Shown here: positions 47,533 to 55,754 of the stretch, one piece after another | Layout of the letters: each line of letters opens with the position of its first letter | Numbering within the stretch: position 1 is the stretch's first letter | From: Trinickia mobilis | GTDB lineage: Bacteria; Pseudomonadota; Gammaproteobacteria; Burkholderiales; Burkholderiaceae | Assembly (NCBI RefSeq): GCF_017315705.1 | Contig: NZ_JAFLRF010000003.1 | Coordinates: 62,001-126,000, forward strand | Direction of reading: 5' to 3' | DNA length: 64,000 nt | Notes under the pieces: model-generated | What the model was told of the DNA's origin: nothing | What the model saw: the letters and a program-made list of their open reading frames with translations, nothing else | Database searches by the model: none | Program-made: the position numbers and the translations under genes

Positions 47533-48579
47533 CTACCGCTCGATTTCGCGATTCCAGCGCGCATCCCACTGCGCGCGATGGGCATTGATCACATCCCAAT
47601 CGACGACGTTGACCTTGCGCACCAGCTCGTCGAGATTGCCGAGGCTTTGCTGCATCGAAGCGGGCATCGTCGCGAGGCGGTTGGTCGGAATCTGCTTGCC
47701 TGCGATGGCGGCCTGGGTCTCGGCGGGTGCCGACAACAGGAACTGCGCGAGCTTCTGCGCAAGCTGCGGATCGGGATTGTTGTTGACGACGCACAGATCG
47801 ACGAGCAGCAGCACCGGGCCTTCTTTCGGACTCACGTAGGCCACCGGAATGCCCTTGTCCTGCAAATCGCCGACTGCGGTCGGCGTAAGCGGAAACAATC
47901 CGGCTTCACCCGTCTGCACCATCTCCGAGATCTTCGCCGAGTTCGGAATGTATTCGACGACATTCGGCCCGACCGTGCCTTGCCACTTCGTGAAGCCCGG
48001 CTCGACGTTCTGCTCGCTGCCGCCCCACAAGCGGTTGATTTCGAGGAACCCGTGCAGGCCGAACGTGCTGCTCGACGCCGATTGGAACACCACCTTGCCC
48101 TTGTATTTCGGATCGGCGAAATCGAGCCACGAGGTGGGCGGCGCCCAGCCTTTTTCCTTGAAGAGCTTCGTGTTGTACGCAATGCCGGTCATGCCGAGCT
48201 GGACGCCGGCGCCGATGTCGTCCTTCATGCGCGCGAACGGATAGAGCTCCTTGAGCACCGGCGCATCGTCGAGCTTCTTGCACACGCCCATGCTGACCGC
48301 GCGCGCCATCACGCCGTCGTCGAGAAACACGACATGAATCTGCGGATTGCTCTTGTTAGCGAGCAGCTTCGCGAGAATGTCCGACGACGTGCCCGGCACG
48401 ACGACGACCTTCACGTTGTTGGCTTTTTCGAAGTCGGGCAGCACCTGGCTCGTGTACGCCTTTTCCATCGGGCCGCCGTTCATGCCGATGTAGATCGTCT
48501 TGCTTTGCGCGAAGGCGGGGATGGCTGCGGAAAGGCCGCACAAGGCCGCGGCTGCCGCGATCGTTTTGATGAGTTTCAT
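47533..48579 (-). CDS. Periplasmic substrate-binding protein, polyamine/opine-type ABC transporter
   Basis: A protein of 348 residues with a signal peptide (IKTIAAAAALCGLSAAIPAF-AQ). GMNGGPMEKAYTSQVLPDFE, VVVVPGTSSDILAKLLANKS, MTGIAYNTKLF and WLDFADPKYKGKVVF are typical of the PotD-like family of solute-binding proteins. It is the last gene of the operon starting with the ATPase at 54575. The start at 48579 follows a variant of the leader-ORF repeat in which an extra base puts the repeat in frame with the gene, so a longer 377-codon reading exists but is unlikely because the signal peptide begins at 48579. Confidence 0.9.
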   Translation of the reverse strand: MKLIKTIAAAAALCGLSAAIPAFAQSKTIYIGMNGGPMEKAYTSQVLPDFEKANNVKVVVVPGTSSDILAKLLANKSNPQIHVVFLDDGVMARAVSMGVCKKLDDAPVLKELYPFARMKDDIGAGVQLGMTGIAYNTKLFKEKGWAPPTSWLDFADPKYKGKVVFQSASSSTFGLHGFLEINRLWGGSEQNVEPGFTKWQGTVGPNVVEYIPNSAKISEMVQTGEAGLFPLTPTAVGDLQDKGIPVAYVSPKEGPVLLLVDLCVVNNNPDPQLAQKLAQFLLSAPAETQAAIAGKQIPTNRLATMPASMQQSLGNLDELVRKVNVVDWDVINAHRAQWDARWNREIER

Positions 48580-48663
48580 GATGCCGCCCGCCGGGCCGCC
48601 CCAAGGGAGGCATCGGGCCCCCTCGGGGGGCAGCGAACGAAAGTGAGCGTGGGGGTGGTTCAT
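48579..48663 (-). repeat. Long copy of leader-ORF/RBS repeat, frame-altered
   Basis: Starts ATG 48663 (MNHPHAHFRSLPPEGA). An extra base in GGGGGCCCGATGCC shifts the frame, so it does not end in the usual REAS-stop but runs in frame into the solute-binding gene. Its terminal block is GGGCGGCATC, so the ribosome-binding site is altered too. Confidence 0.75.
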
Positions 48664-48684
48664 ATGGTCTCCTGAAGGGCGGAA

Positions 48685-49833
48685 TCACTGCACGGCATTC
48701 ACAGCGGGAAGCGAAAGCGTGGCGTTGGCACGCGTGAAGCGTTCGATCGAAAACGCGTCGAGCGGCGTTGCGGTGGCGCCGTCGGCGACCAGGTCCGCGA
48801 GGACTTCGCCGACGCCCGGCGCGAGCAGAAACCCTGCGCCGGAAAAGCCGAACGCATGCAACAGACGCGGCGTCGTGAAACTCGCGCCGATAATCGGATT
48901 GTCGTCGGGCGTCGCGCCTTCGACGCCGCTCCATGTGCGGATCACGAGCGCATGCTCGACGAGCGGCAGCAACTGGCAGGCGTCGCGCATCACGCTGCGC
49001 GTGGTGTCGGTGGACGGCTGGCCGAATTCGCCGTCGCCGCGCCCGCGTCCGCCGCCGATCACGACATTGCCGCGCGCCACTTGCCGCGCGTAGATGCCGC
49101 CGCCGAACACGCCGAGGTTGTGCGTGATGAACACGGGCAGCGGCTCGGTGACCCACATGTTCGGATAGATCGGTTCGAGCGGCACGGCTTCGCCGAACCT
49201 TGCCGCCAGCGTGTTGCCCCAGGCGCCGGCCGCGTTGATGAGCCAGTCGGCGGTAAAGGAGGCGTCGCTCGCGCGCAGCCGGAAACGCGTGCCGTCGAAA
49301 ACGGCCTCGGTAAGCGCGGCGTTTTCGCGAATCTCCGCGCCGGCCTCGCGTGCGGCACGCGCAAAAGCAGGCGACACGAGGCGCGGATTCGCGTGGCCGT
49401 CGCGCTCGCAAAGCGAGCCGCCGACCGCACGCGGACCGAGCCACGGATAGCGGCGGCGGAACGCGTCGCCCGCCATCACGTGCAGATCGAGTCCATGCTC
49501 GCCGGCCAGCCGCGCATAGCGGTGGAGCCCGTCGAGATCGGCAACGCTCCGCGCGAGCCGCAAGTGCCCCGACACGACGAATTCGCCGCCGCTGCCGATC
49601 AGTTCCGGCAAGCGGTCCCACACACGGCGCGCGCGCAGCGCGAGCGGCAGTTGTTCGGCGGGGCGTCCTTGGCAGCGCACGCCGCCGTAGTTCACGCCGC
49701 TTGCCTGCGCGCCGCAAAAGCGCCGCTCGAACAGGCCGACGCGCAAGCCTCGCTTCGCGAGATTGAGCGCCGCCGACGCGCCGACGAGACCGCCTCCCGC
49801 GATCGCCACGTCGTAGTGCGTGCCGTCATTCAT
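48685..49833 (-). CDS. FAD-dependent amine/amino-acid oxidase, HcnC/DadA-like
   Basis: A protein of 382 residues. N-terminal FAD Rossmann motif VAIAGGGLVGASAALNLAKR, mid-part SGVNYGGVRCQGRPAEQLPL, and a C-terminal LHAFGFSGAGFLLAPGVGEV. It resembles the catalytic subunit of the HcnABC-like dehydrogenases that oxidise glycine, hydroxyproline or opine-type secondary amines. It overlaps the HcnB-like gene end by eight bases (ATGAATGA). Function inferred from family and partners. Confidence 0.9.
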   Translation of the reverse strand: MNDGTHYDVAIAGGGLVGASAALNLAKRGLRVGLFERRFCGAQASGVNYGGVRCQGRPAEQLPLALRARRVWDRLPELIGSGGEFVVSGHLRLARSVADLDGLHRYARLAGEHGLDLHVMAGDAFRRRYPWLGPRAVGGSLCERDGHANPRLVSPAFARAAREAGAEIRENAALTEAVFDGTRFRLRASDASFTADWLINAAGAWGNTLAARFGEAVPLEPIYPNMWVTEPLPVFITHNLGVFGGGIYARQVARGNVVIGGGRGRGDGEFGQPSTDTTRSVMRDACQLLPLVEHALVIRTWSGVEGATPDDNPIIGASFTTPRLLHAFGFSGAGFLLAPGVGEVLADLVADGATATPLDAFSIERFTRANATLSLPAVNAVQ

Positions 49834-51277
49834 CGCGGGCCTCCTCGGCGATTTCGGGGACCGCGCCGGAATGGAGCGCGAGCGAGACCGGCACGGGCTT
49901 GACGGGTGCCTGCGCACGCAGGCGGCCAACGGCGTCGAGCGAGCGGCCGGTTTCTTCCGCGAGCAGCAGCGCGGCCGCTTCGCCGCACATGCGTCCTTGG
50001 CAGCGTCCCATGCCGGCGCGCGTGAGCGCTTTCAGCCGATTGATCTCGGTGACGCCGTCGTTGCGGATCGAGGCGCGCAACGTGCCTGCGTCGATTTCCT
50101 CGCAGCGGCACACGATCGTCTCGTCGGGCCAGGGCGAGGCGCAGGGTTCGCGCGGCGTGAACGCGGCGTCGAGCCCGGCGCGGAAGGCAGCGATGCGTCG
50201 CATGCGGTGTTCAATCGCAGCGTCGCTATCGATGCCGGACATACGCGGACGCGCCACGCCGAGATCGTCGATCAGCGCCAGTGCCGCGCGGCGTCCCGCG
50301 AGTTCCGCCGCATCGGCGCCGGATGGGCCCGCGCCGTCGCCCGCCAGATAGAGGCCTGCAACCGAGCTGCGGCCCGCGTCATCCAGCGAGGGCAGCCAGC
50401 CGCGGCTTCTCGAATCGAAGCGAAACGCGCAGCCGGCCAGATCGGCGAGCTGCGTTTCCGGGCGCAGTCCGAAGCCGAGGCCGATCGCATCGCAATCGAT
50501 CGCGAGCGGCGCGCGTTGCGCCACGCGCCATTCGATGCCGGTGACGAAGCGCTCGCCTCGGACCCGCACGAGCGTCGCGCCGCGCACGATGCGAATTCCT
50601 TGCGCGCGCAACCATCCCGCGTAGTAGAGCCCTTTCGCCAGCGTCACAGGATCGTTCGCGAGGCGCGGGACAGCCGCGGCCTGCTGGGCGAACGAGCTCG
50701 TATCGATCACGGCGGCCACCTGCGCGCCGGCTTTCGCGCCGGCTTTCGCGTATTGATAGGCAACCAGATAGAGCAGGGGCCCGGTGCCCGCGAACACGAC
50801 TCGCCTGCCGATCGCGCAGCCCTGCGCTTTCAGCGCGATCTGCGCGCCGCCGAGCGTGAAGACGCCGGGCAGCGTCCAGCCGGGCAGCGGCAGCACGCGA
50901 TCGGTCGCGCCGCCCGCGATGATGAGGTGCGAGAACGGCACGCTTTGCGCACGCCCGGCATGAAGCGTATCGATGCGCTTGGCGCTGACGCCCCAGGCGA
51001 GCGTATCGGGCCGGTAGTCGATGTGCGGCAGCAGCGCGGCCATCGCCGCATGCAGGCGATCGGCCTTCTTTGCCTCGAAGCCATACAGGGTTCGCTTCGA
51101 TCGCGCGAAGCCGCCCGTTGCCGGCGGCTGCCGATAGATCTGGCCGCCCCAGCGCGCGTTCTCGTCGAGCACGACCGGCGCGAGACCCGCGGCGACGAGC
51201 GTTTCGGCGGCGCGCACGCCGGCCGGACCGGCGCCGACGATCACGATGCGAGGGGCTTCGTTCGATGGCGAGCTCAT
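49826..51277 (-). CDS. NAD(P)/FAD oxidoreductase with BFD-like C-terminus (HcnB-like)
   Basis: A protein of 483 residues. Start RIVIVGAGPAGVRAAETLVA for FAD, LIIAGGATDRVLPLPGWTLP in the NAD region, and at the C-terminus CRCEEID...RCQGRMCGE with four cysteines for a [2Fe-2S] cluster, as in HcnB and octopine oxidase subunits. It transfers electrons between the HcnC-like oxidase and an acceptor. Its ATG overlaps the preceding HcnA-like stop (ATGA). Confidence 0.9.
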   Translation of the reverse strand: MSSPSNEAPRIVIVGAGPAGVRAAETLVAAGLAPVVLDENARWGGQIYRQPPATGGFARSKRTLYGFEAKKADRLHAAMAALLPHIDYRPDTLAWGVSAKRIDTLHAGRAQSVPFSHLIIAGGATDRVLPLPGWTLPGVFTLGGAQIALKAQGCAIGRRVVFAGTGPLLYLVAYQYAKAGAKAGAQVAAVIDTSSFAQQAAAVPRLANDPVTLAKGLYYAGWLRAQGIRIVRGATLVRVRGERFVTGIEWRVAQRAPLAIDCDAIGLGFGLRPETQLADLAGCAFRFDSRSRGWLPSLDDAGRSSVAGLYLAGDGAGPSGADAAELAGRRAALALIDDLGVARPRMSGIDSDAAIEHRMRRIAAFRAGLDAAFTPREPCASPWPDETIVCRCEEIDAGTLRASIRNDGVTEINRLKALTRAGMGRCQGRMCGEAAALLLAEETGRSLDAVGRLRAQAPVKPVPVSLALHSGAVPEIAEEARDE

Positions 51278-51681
51278 CGGGCGGGCTCCGCGTTGGTGCT
51301 CGACCGGGCATCCGGCACGCCGGTGACGATCCGCATCCCGGCTTCGACGAGCGTCGAGCACGCGCGTATCCGTACGCCGTCTTCGGTTCTTACCCAGCAG
51401 TCCTGACACGCGCCCATGAGACAGAAACCGGCGCGCGGCGCGCCGCTGAATTCGCTGTCGCGCACGCGCTTGCCGGCGAGCAGGATCGCGGTCAGCACGG
51501 TGTCGCCGGCAAGTGCATCGACGTGGCGGCCGTCGAGCGTGAAGGCAACGGGCGCGCGGGCTTGTTCGGCAACGCGCACGAATTGCGGACCGTCGCCGCC
51601 GCTCGAATGCGCATCGCGTTCGCGATTCCCGGCAGCGCAGGTATCGGGCGAGAGGTGTGCCATGAGGGACGAGGAAGTCAT
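51274..51681 (-). CDS. HcnA-like [2Fe-2S] subunit
   Basis: A protein of 135 residues. APVAFTLDGRHVDALAGDTV and GFCLMGACQDCWVRTEDGVR with three cysteines plus a fourth in RIRACSTLVEAG form a plant-ferredoxin-like iron-sulfur site. The ATG at 51681 overlaps the permease stop (TGATG). Its N-terminal ~30 residues are unordered. It completes a three-subunit oxidase. Confidence 0.88.
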   Translation of the reverse strand: MTSSSLMAHLSPDTCAAGNRERDAHSSGGDGPQFVRVAEQARAPVAFTLDGRHVDALAGDTVLTAILLAGKRVRDSEFSGAPRAGFCLMGACQDCWVRTEDGVRIRACSTLVEAGMRIVTGVPDARSSTNAEPAR

Positions 51682-52475
51682 CAGTGATGCCCGGCCAAAA
51701 TGCGATTGAGGCCGTATGCCCGGTCGATCAGCAGCATCGCGCCGGCCGTGATGACGATCACGAGCGCGGAGACGGACGCCATCATCGGGTCGATCGATTC
51801 GGTCGCATACATGTACATGCGCACCGGCAGCGTGACGGTTTGCGGCGACGTGACGAAGATCGACATCGTCAGCTCGTCGAAGCTGTTGATGAACGCAAGG
51901 AGCCAGCCGCCGGTGATGCCGGGAACGATCATCGGCAGCGTGATGCGCTTGAACGTCGTCCATGGGTCGGCGCCGAGCGAAGCGGCGGCGTGCTCGACGC
52001 TGCGTTCGAGCCCGGCCACCGAGGCGAGCAAGAGCCGCATCATGAACGGCGTGACGATGATGATGTGCGAGACCGTGAGCCACACGAACGAGCCGGTCGC
52101 GCCGATCAGCGCGAAGAAGCGCAGGAACGCGATGCCGAGCACGAGGCTCGGAATCACGAGCGGGGACAGCAGCAAGCCGTTCAGCAAGCCGCGGCCGGGA
52201 AAGCGCATCCGTCCGATCGCGAGTGCGGCGGGCAAGGCGAGCGCAAGCGACAGCGTCGCCGACAGCAACGCGAGCTTCACGCTGTTGAAAAACGCGCTGA
52301 TGAAATCCGGATAGTCGAGAATCGCGCGGAACCAGCGCAGCGAGAAGCCGTGCGTCGGCAGCGTCAGCGTTTCATCGGGTGTGAATGCGACCAGCACGAC
52401 GATCGCAAGCGGCGCGAGCACGAACAGGATCACGAGCGTGTGAAATGCGAGCGCGATGGGGCCGTTTTTTCTCAT
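51681..52475 (-). CDS. ABC transporter permease, PotC-like
   Basis: A protein of 264 residues with six hydrophobic helices. The inner-membrane coupling loop EHAAASLGADPWTTFKRITLPM is intact (EAA motif). It follows the repeat mini-frame with ATGA overlap at the start. Forms the second membrane subunit of the polyamine/opine-type importer. Confidence 0.9.
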   Translation of the reverse strand: MRKNGPIALAFHTLVILFVLAPLAIVVLVAFTPDETLTLPTHGFSLRWFRAILDYPDFISAFFNSVKLALLSATLSLALALPAALAIGRMRFPGRGLLNGLLLSPLVIPSLVLGIAFLRFFALIGATGSFVWLTVSHIIIVTPFMMRLLLASVAGLERSVEHAAASLGADPWTTFKRITLPMIVPGITGGWLLAFINSFDELTMSIFVTSPQTVTLPVRMYMYATESIDPMMASVSALVIVITAGAMLLIDRAYGLNRILAGHH

Positions 52476-52573
52476 TGCCGGAGTCCTCGTGACGCCTCCC
52501 GCCGGGCCGTCCCAAGGGAGGCGTCCGCCCCCTCGGGGGGCAGCGAACGTAAGTGAGCGTGGGGGTAGTTCAT
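52472..52573 (-). repeat. Long copy of leader-ORF/RBS repeat, extended to the permease start
   Basis: A 33-codon frame from ATG 52573 (MNYPHAHLRSLPPEGADASL, then GTARREASRGLRQ) directly after the upstream permease stop. The repeat block ends at REAS, but the frame continues four codons and still ends in a TGA overlapping the permease ATG. Confidence 0.8.
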
Positions 52574-53491
52574 CTAGCCCATGCTGCGCTGATAACGTCG
52601 TTCGAGCACGCGGTAGTACGTGAGCATGATCGCGAGATTGGCGACGAGGAGCAGCACCGCGATCGTCGCGCCGAGCGGCCAATTGAGCGAACTCAGAAAT
52701 TCGTCGTAGACGGCGGTTGCGGCGACTTTGAGGCGCCGTCCGCCCAATAGGCCGGGAATGGCGAACGCGCTTGCGGACAGTCCGAACACCATCAGGCTGC
52801 CGGACAGGATGCCCGGCGTCAGTTGCGGCAGGACGATGCGCCGCAGCGTGGTCGCGGGCGACGCCATCAGCGACAGCGCCGCGTTCTCCGTTTGCGGGTC
52901 GAGCTTTTGCAGCGACGTCCAGACCGGAATCACCATGAACGGCAGCATGACGTGAACGAGCGCGACGACGATCGCGAACTTCGTGTATTCGAGCCGATAG
53001 GGGCCGAGCCCGAAGACGCCGAGCGCCTGGTTCACGAGGCCGTTCGTATTGAGCAGCATGCTCCAGCCGAACGCTCGCACCACGACCGATACCAAGAGCG
53101 GCGCGAGGATCGCGAGCAAGAAGAGCGAGCGCCACGGATCGCGCATCCGGTAGAGCACATAAGCCTCGGGTGCGCCGATCAGCACGCACAGGAGCGTCGT
53201 CACAATCGCGAGGCCGAATGTGCGCGCGAAAATCTCGTGGTAATACGACGAGCCGAGCACTTGCGCGTAGTTGCCGAACTGGAACGCCGCGATCGGGCCG
53301 CTTTGAGGATCGAAGCGGTAGAACGTCAGCGCGAGCGTCATCGCGAGCGGCACGAGCACGAGCGTCGCGAACAGCACGAACGCCGGCGCGCACAGCAGCC
53401 ATGCGGGCAGGAACGCGCGCCAGGGCGCTTGCGACGGCGAGGGGGCGGCGGAGTCGGCGGCCGCGGCGGCGCGAAGCGTGCTAGTGGGCAT
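52574..53491 (-). CDS. ABC transporter permease, PotB-like
   Basis: A protein of 305 residues, six hydrophobic helices, with the EAA-type loop ENAALSLMASPATTLRRIVLPQ. AAFQFGNYAQVLGSSYY is a periplasmic loop common to PotB-like permeases. Its start at 53491 has AGGA eight bases upstream, and overlaps the ATPase end by 11 nt; ATG 53500 is possible. Confidence 0.9.
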   Translation of the reverse strand: MPTSTLRAAAAADSAAPSPSQAPWRAFLPAWLLCAPAFVLFATLVLVPLAMTLALTFYRFDPQSGPIAAFQFGNYAQVLGSSYYHEIFARTFGLAIVTTLLCVLIGAPEAYVLYRMRDPWRSLFLLAILAPLLVSVVVRAFGWSMLLNTNGLVNQALGVFGLGPYRLEYTKFAIVVALVHVMLPFMVIPVWTSLQKLDPQTENAALSLMASPATTLRRIVLPQLTPGILSGSLMVFGLSASAFAIPGLLGGRRLKVAATAVYDEFLSSLNWPLGATIAVLLLVANLAIMLTYYRVLERRYQRSMG

Positions 53492-54575
53492 GGCGGACAT
53501 CCTTTTCGATGAAGCGCACGGCGTCGCTCGCCCAGTCGACGCCGACCGCATCGCCTTCCGAGAACGGCTCGCCGCCTTCGTTCTGGCAGCAGACGAGCAT
53601 GTCGCCGAGCGCGCTGTCGACGCGGTAGAGCCACTGGCTGCCGAGGAAGAAGCGGCTCGACACGCGCGCCGAGAGGCGGCCCGCATCGGGCGCGCACAGG
53701 CGCAGCTTTTCGGGGCGGATGCAGAGCGTGACAGCGTCGCCGAGGCCGAGCGGACGTTGAGCGCACGGCCCATGCGAGGCGTCGCGCGTCTCGCTCAGAT
53801 CGTGGCCGAGGTCGATGCGGATCCGGTCGCCCGCGGCATGCACGACCACGCCCGGCAGCATGTTCGCCTTGCCGAGGAACTGCGAGACGAAGTGCGTTTG
53901 CGGGCGTTCATACGCGCGATACGGCGTATCGACCTGCGTGATGCGGCCGGCCTCCATCACGACGACGCGGTCGCTGATCGACAGCGCTTCCGCCTGATCG
54001 TGCGTGACCATCACCGTCGTGGTGCCGACCTTGCGCTGGATCGCGCGCAGTTCGAACTGCATGTCCTCGCGCAGCTTCGCGTCGAGATTCGACATCGGTT
54101 CGTCGAGCAGCAGCACGGGCGGCTCGATGACGAGCGCGCGGGCCAGCGCGACGCGCTGCCGTTGCCCGCCCGACAGCTCGCGCGGGAAGCGCTCGCCGAG
54201 CTTGTCGAGACGCACGAGGCCGAGTGCGTCGCGAATGCGCCCGGCGCGCTCGGCTTTGGCGACGCCGCGCATTTCGAGCCCGAAGCTCACGTTCTCGGCG
54301 ACCGTCATGTGCGCAAAGAGCGCGTAGCTCTGGAACACGACACCGAGCCCGCGCTTGTTCGGCTTCACGTGCGTGATGTCTTTGCCGTCGAGCGCGATGC
54401 GCCCGCGCGTCACGTCGATGAAGCCCGCGATCATCTGCAGCGTCGTCGTCTTGCCGCATCCGGACGGGCCGAGCAGCGAGACGAACTCGCCTTTTTCCAC
54501 CGAGAGATCGAAATCGGCGACGGCGTGCAGCGTGCCGTACGACTTCGAGAGATCCGTGAGAGTGAGGAACGACAT
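53481..54575 (-). CDS. ABC transporter ATPase, PotA-like
   Basis: A protein of 364 residues. Walker A GPSGCGKTTTLQ, Q-loop VVFQSYALFAHMTVAENVSF, signature ELSGGQRQRVALARALVIEP, Walker B LLLDEPMSNLD and switch MVTHDQAEALSIS are all intact. A C-terminal TOBE-like part follows. It powers import with the two permeases. First gene of the operon, divergent from the IclR gene, behind clear palindromes. Confidence 0.93.
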   Translation of the reverse strand: MSFLTLTDLSKSYGTLHAVADFDLSVEKGEFVSLLGPSGCGKTTTLQMIAGFIDVTRGRIALDGKDITHVKPNKRGLGVVFQSYALFAHMTVAENVSFGLEMRGVAKAERAGRIRDALGLVRLDKLGERFPRELSGGQRQRVALARALVIEPPVLLLDEPMSNLDAKLREDMQFELRAIQRKVGTTTVMVTHDQAEALSISDRVVVMEAGRITQVDTPYRAYERPQTHFVSQFLGKANMLPGVVVHAAGDRIRIDLGHDLSETRDASHGPCAQRPLGLGDAVTLCIRPEKLRLCAPDAGRLSARVSSRFFLGSQWLYRVDSALGDMLVCCQNEGGEPFSEGDAVGVDWASDAVRFIEKDVRHAH

Positions 54576-54656
54576 GGTCTGGCCTCTGAGTGCGGCGGTG
54601 GACGAAAAGCCGGTGAAGCGACTCTAGCCAGCCAAATTACGCAACGTCAATTTCAA

Positions 54657-54857
54657 ATTCCATTCAATGGGATAAAAAGTTAAAAAATTCCGTTGAATGG
54701 AATGAAAGAGGATTTGACGACTTTGCTTATTCCATTGTAGAAGTTCGCAGGAGGCCCGGAAAAATAGGGGTAAATGCCAATAAACGGCTTCCGGGCGGCG
54801 TCGGGCGCGAAGATTCCGTGCGGTTAGAAATTTCTATATGATTCCGCCCATTGGAAT
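54657..54857. promoter_or_regulatory. IclR operators: ATTCC-N7-GGAAT palindromes
   Basis: Perfect palindromes at 54687-54703 (ATTCCGTTGAATGGAAT) and 54841-54857 (ATTCCGCCCATTGGAAT). One degenerate copy at 54657-54673 (ATTCCATTCAATGGGAT) and a half-site ATTCC at 54729. They lie between the divergent IclR gene and the transporter operon. Confidence 0.8.
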
Positions 54858-54875
54858 GAAGCCATGGGATAAGCG

Positions 54876-55748
54876 ATGAATTCTGCCGACGATCAATCGA
54901 AGCCGGTGACCGGCAATGTGCCCGGCGCGCCCGCACCCGGCGCATTGCAGCGCGCGTTCTCGATCATCCGCGCGCTCGCGCATGCGCCGGCCGAAGGCGC
55001 GCGCGTCACGCGCATCGCCAAGGAGGCGGGGCTCACGCAGGCCACCGCGCATCGCATCCTGCAGTCGCTCGCGGACGAGGGCATCGTCGAGCAGGACGGC
55101 CACTCGAAGCTGTATCGCCTCGGCATCGATTTTTTCGCGCTCGCGGCGCAAGCGAGCAACCCGAGCGGCCTGCGCACGCTCTGCCGCCCGGCGATGCTGC
55201 GGCTCTGCGCGAGCCTTGGCGACACGATCTTCCTGCTCGTGCGAAGCGGGTTCGACGCCGTCTGCCTCGATATGTGCGAAGGCCCGTTTCCGATTCGCTC
55301 GTTCACCGGCGATATCGGCGGACGCGTCGCGCTGGGCGTCGGGCAGGGCAGCCTCGCGATTCTCGCGTTCCTGCCCGAAGCGGAGCGCGAAGAGATCATT
55401 CACTTCAACGTGCCGCGCTTGCGCGGCTATGGCGTACTCGACGAGGTGTATTTGCGCACGGAGATCGAGCGCGTGCGCCAGCTCGGCTACGCGGGCAGCA
55501 ATAGCGGGGTGCTGGAGGGCATGGCGGGCGTCGCGGTGCCAATTTTGGACCGCGCGGGCGCAGCGGTCGCCGCATTGAGCGTCGGCACGCTGGCAAGCCG
55601 CTTGACGCCGGAGCGCCTGCCGACGGTCGTCGAATTGCTCAAGCGCCAGGCCGATGCGATCGGGCCGCGAACCAATCCGTTCGATGTCGCCTTGCGCCGC
55701 ACGGCGCAACGTCCGGCCATTGCGCCGAGCCGCGACGGCATCGGGTGA
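54876..55748 (+). CDS. IclR-family transcriptional regulator of the ABC/oxidase operon
   Basis: A protein of 290 residues. Winged helix: LQRAFSIIRALAHAPAEGAR and AKEAGLTQATAHRILQSLAD; effector domain with YAGSNSGVLEGMAGVAVPIL. It reads divergently from the ATPase gene; three ATTCC...GGAAT palindromes stand between. It likely senses the amine substrate and controls the operon and itself. Confidence 0.9.
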   Translation: MNSADDQSKPVTGNVPGAPAPGALQRAFSIIRALAHAPAEGARVTRIAKEAGLTQATAHRILQSLADEGIVEQDGHSKLYRLGIDFFALAAQASNPSGLRTLCRPAMLRLCASLGDTIFLLVRSGFDAVCLDMCEGPFPIRSFTGDIGGRVALGVGQGSLAILAFLPEAEREEIIHFNVPRLRGYGVLDEVYLRTEIERVRQLGYAGSNSGVLEGMAGVAVPILDRAGAAVAALSVGTLASRLTPERLPTVVELLKRQADAIGPRTNPFDVALRRTAQRPAIAPSRDGIG

Positions 55749-55754
55749 CGGCGC

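Noticed and set aside
48685-51681. hcnABC hydrogen cyanide synthase
   Set aside because: The three subunits are HcnABC-like, but they sit in an amine/opine importer operon with an IclR regulator, a context that points to another secondary amine substrate.
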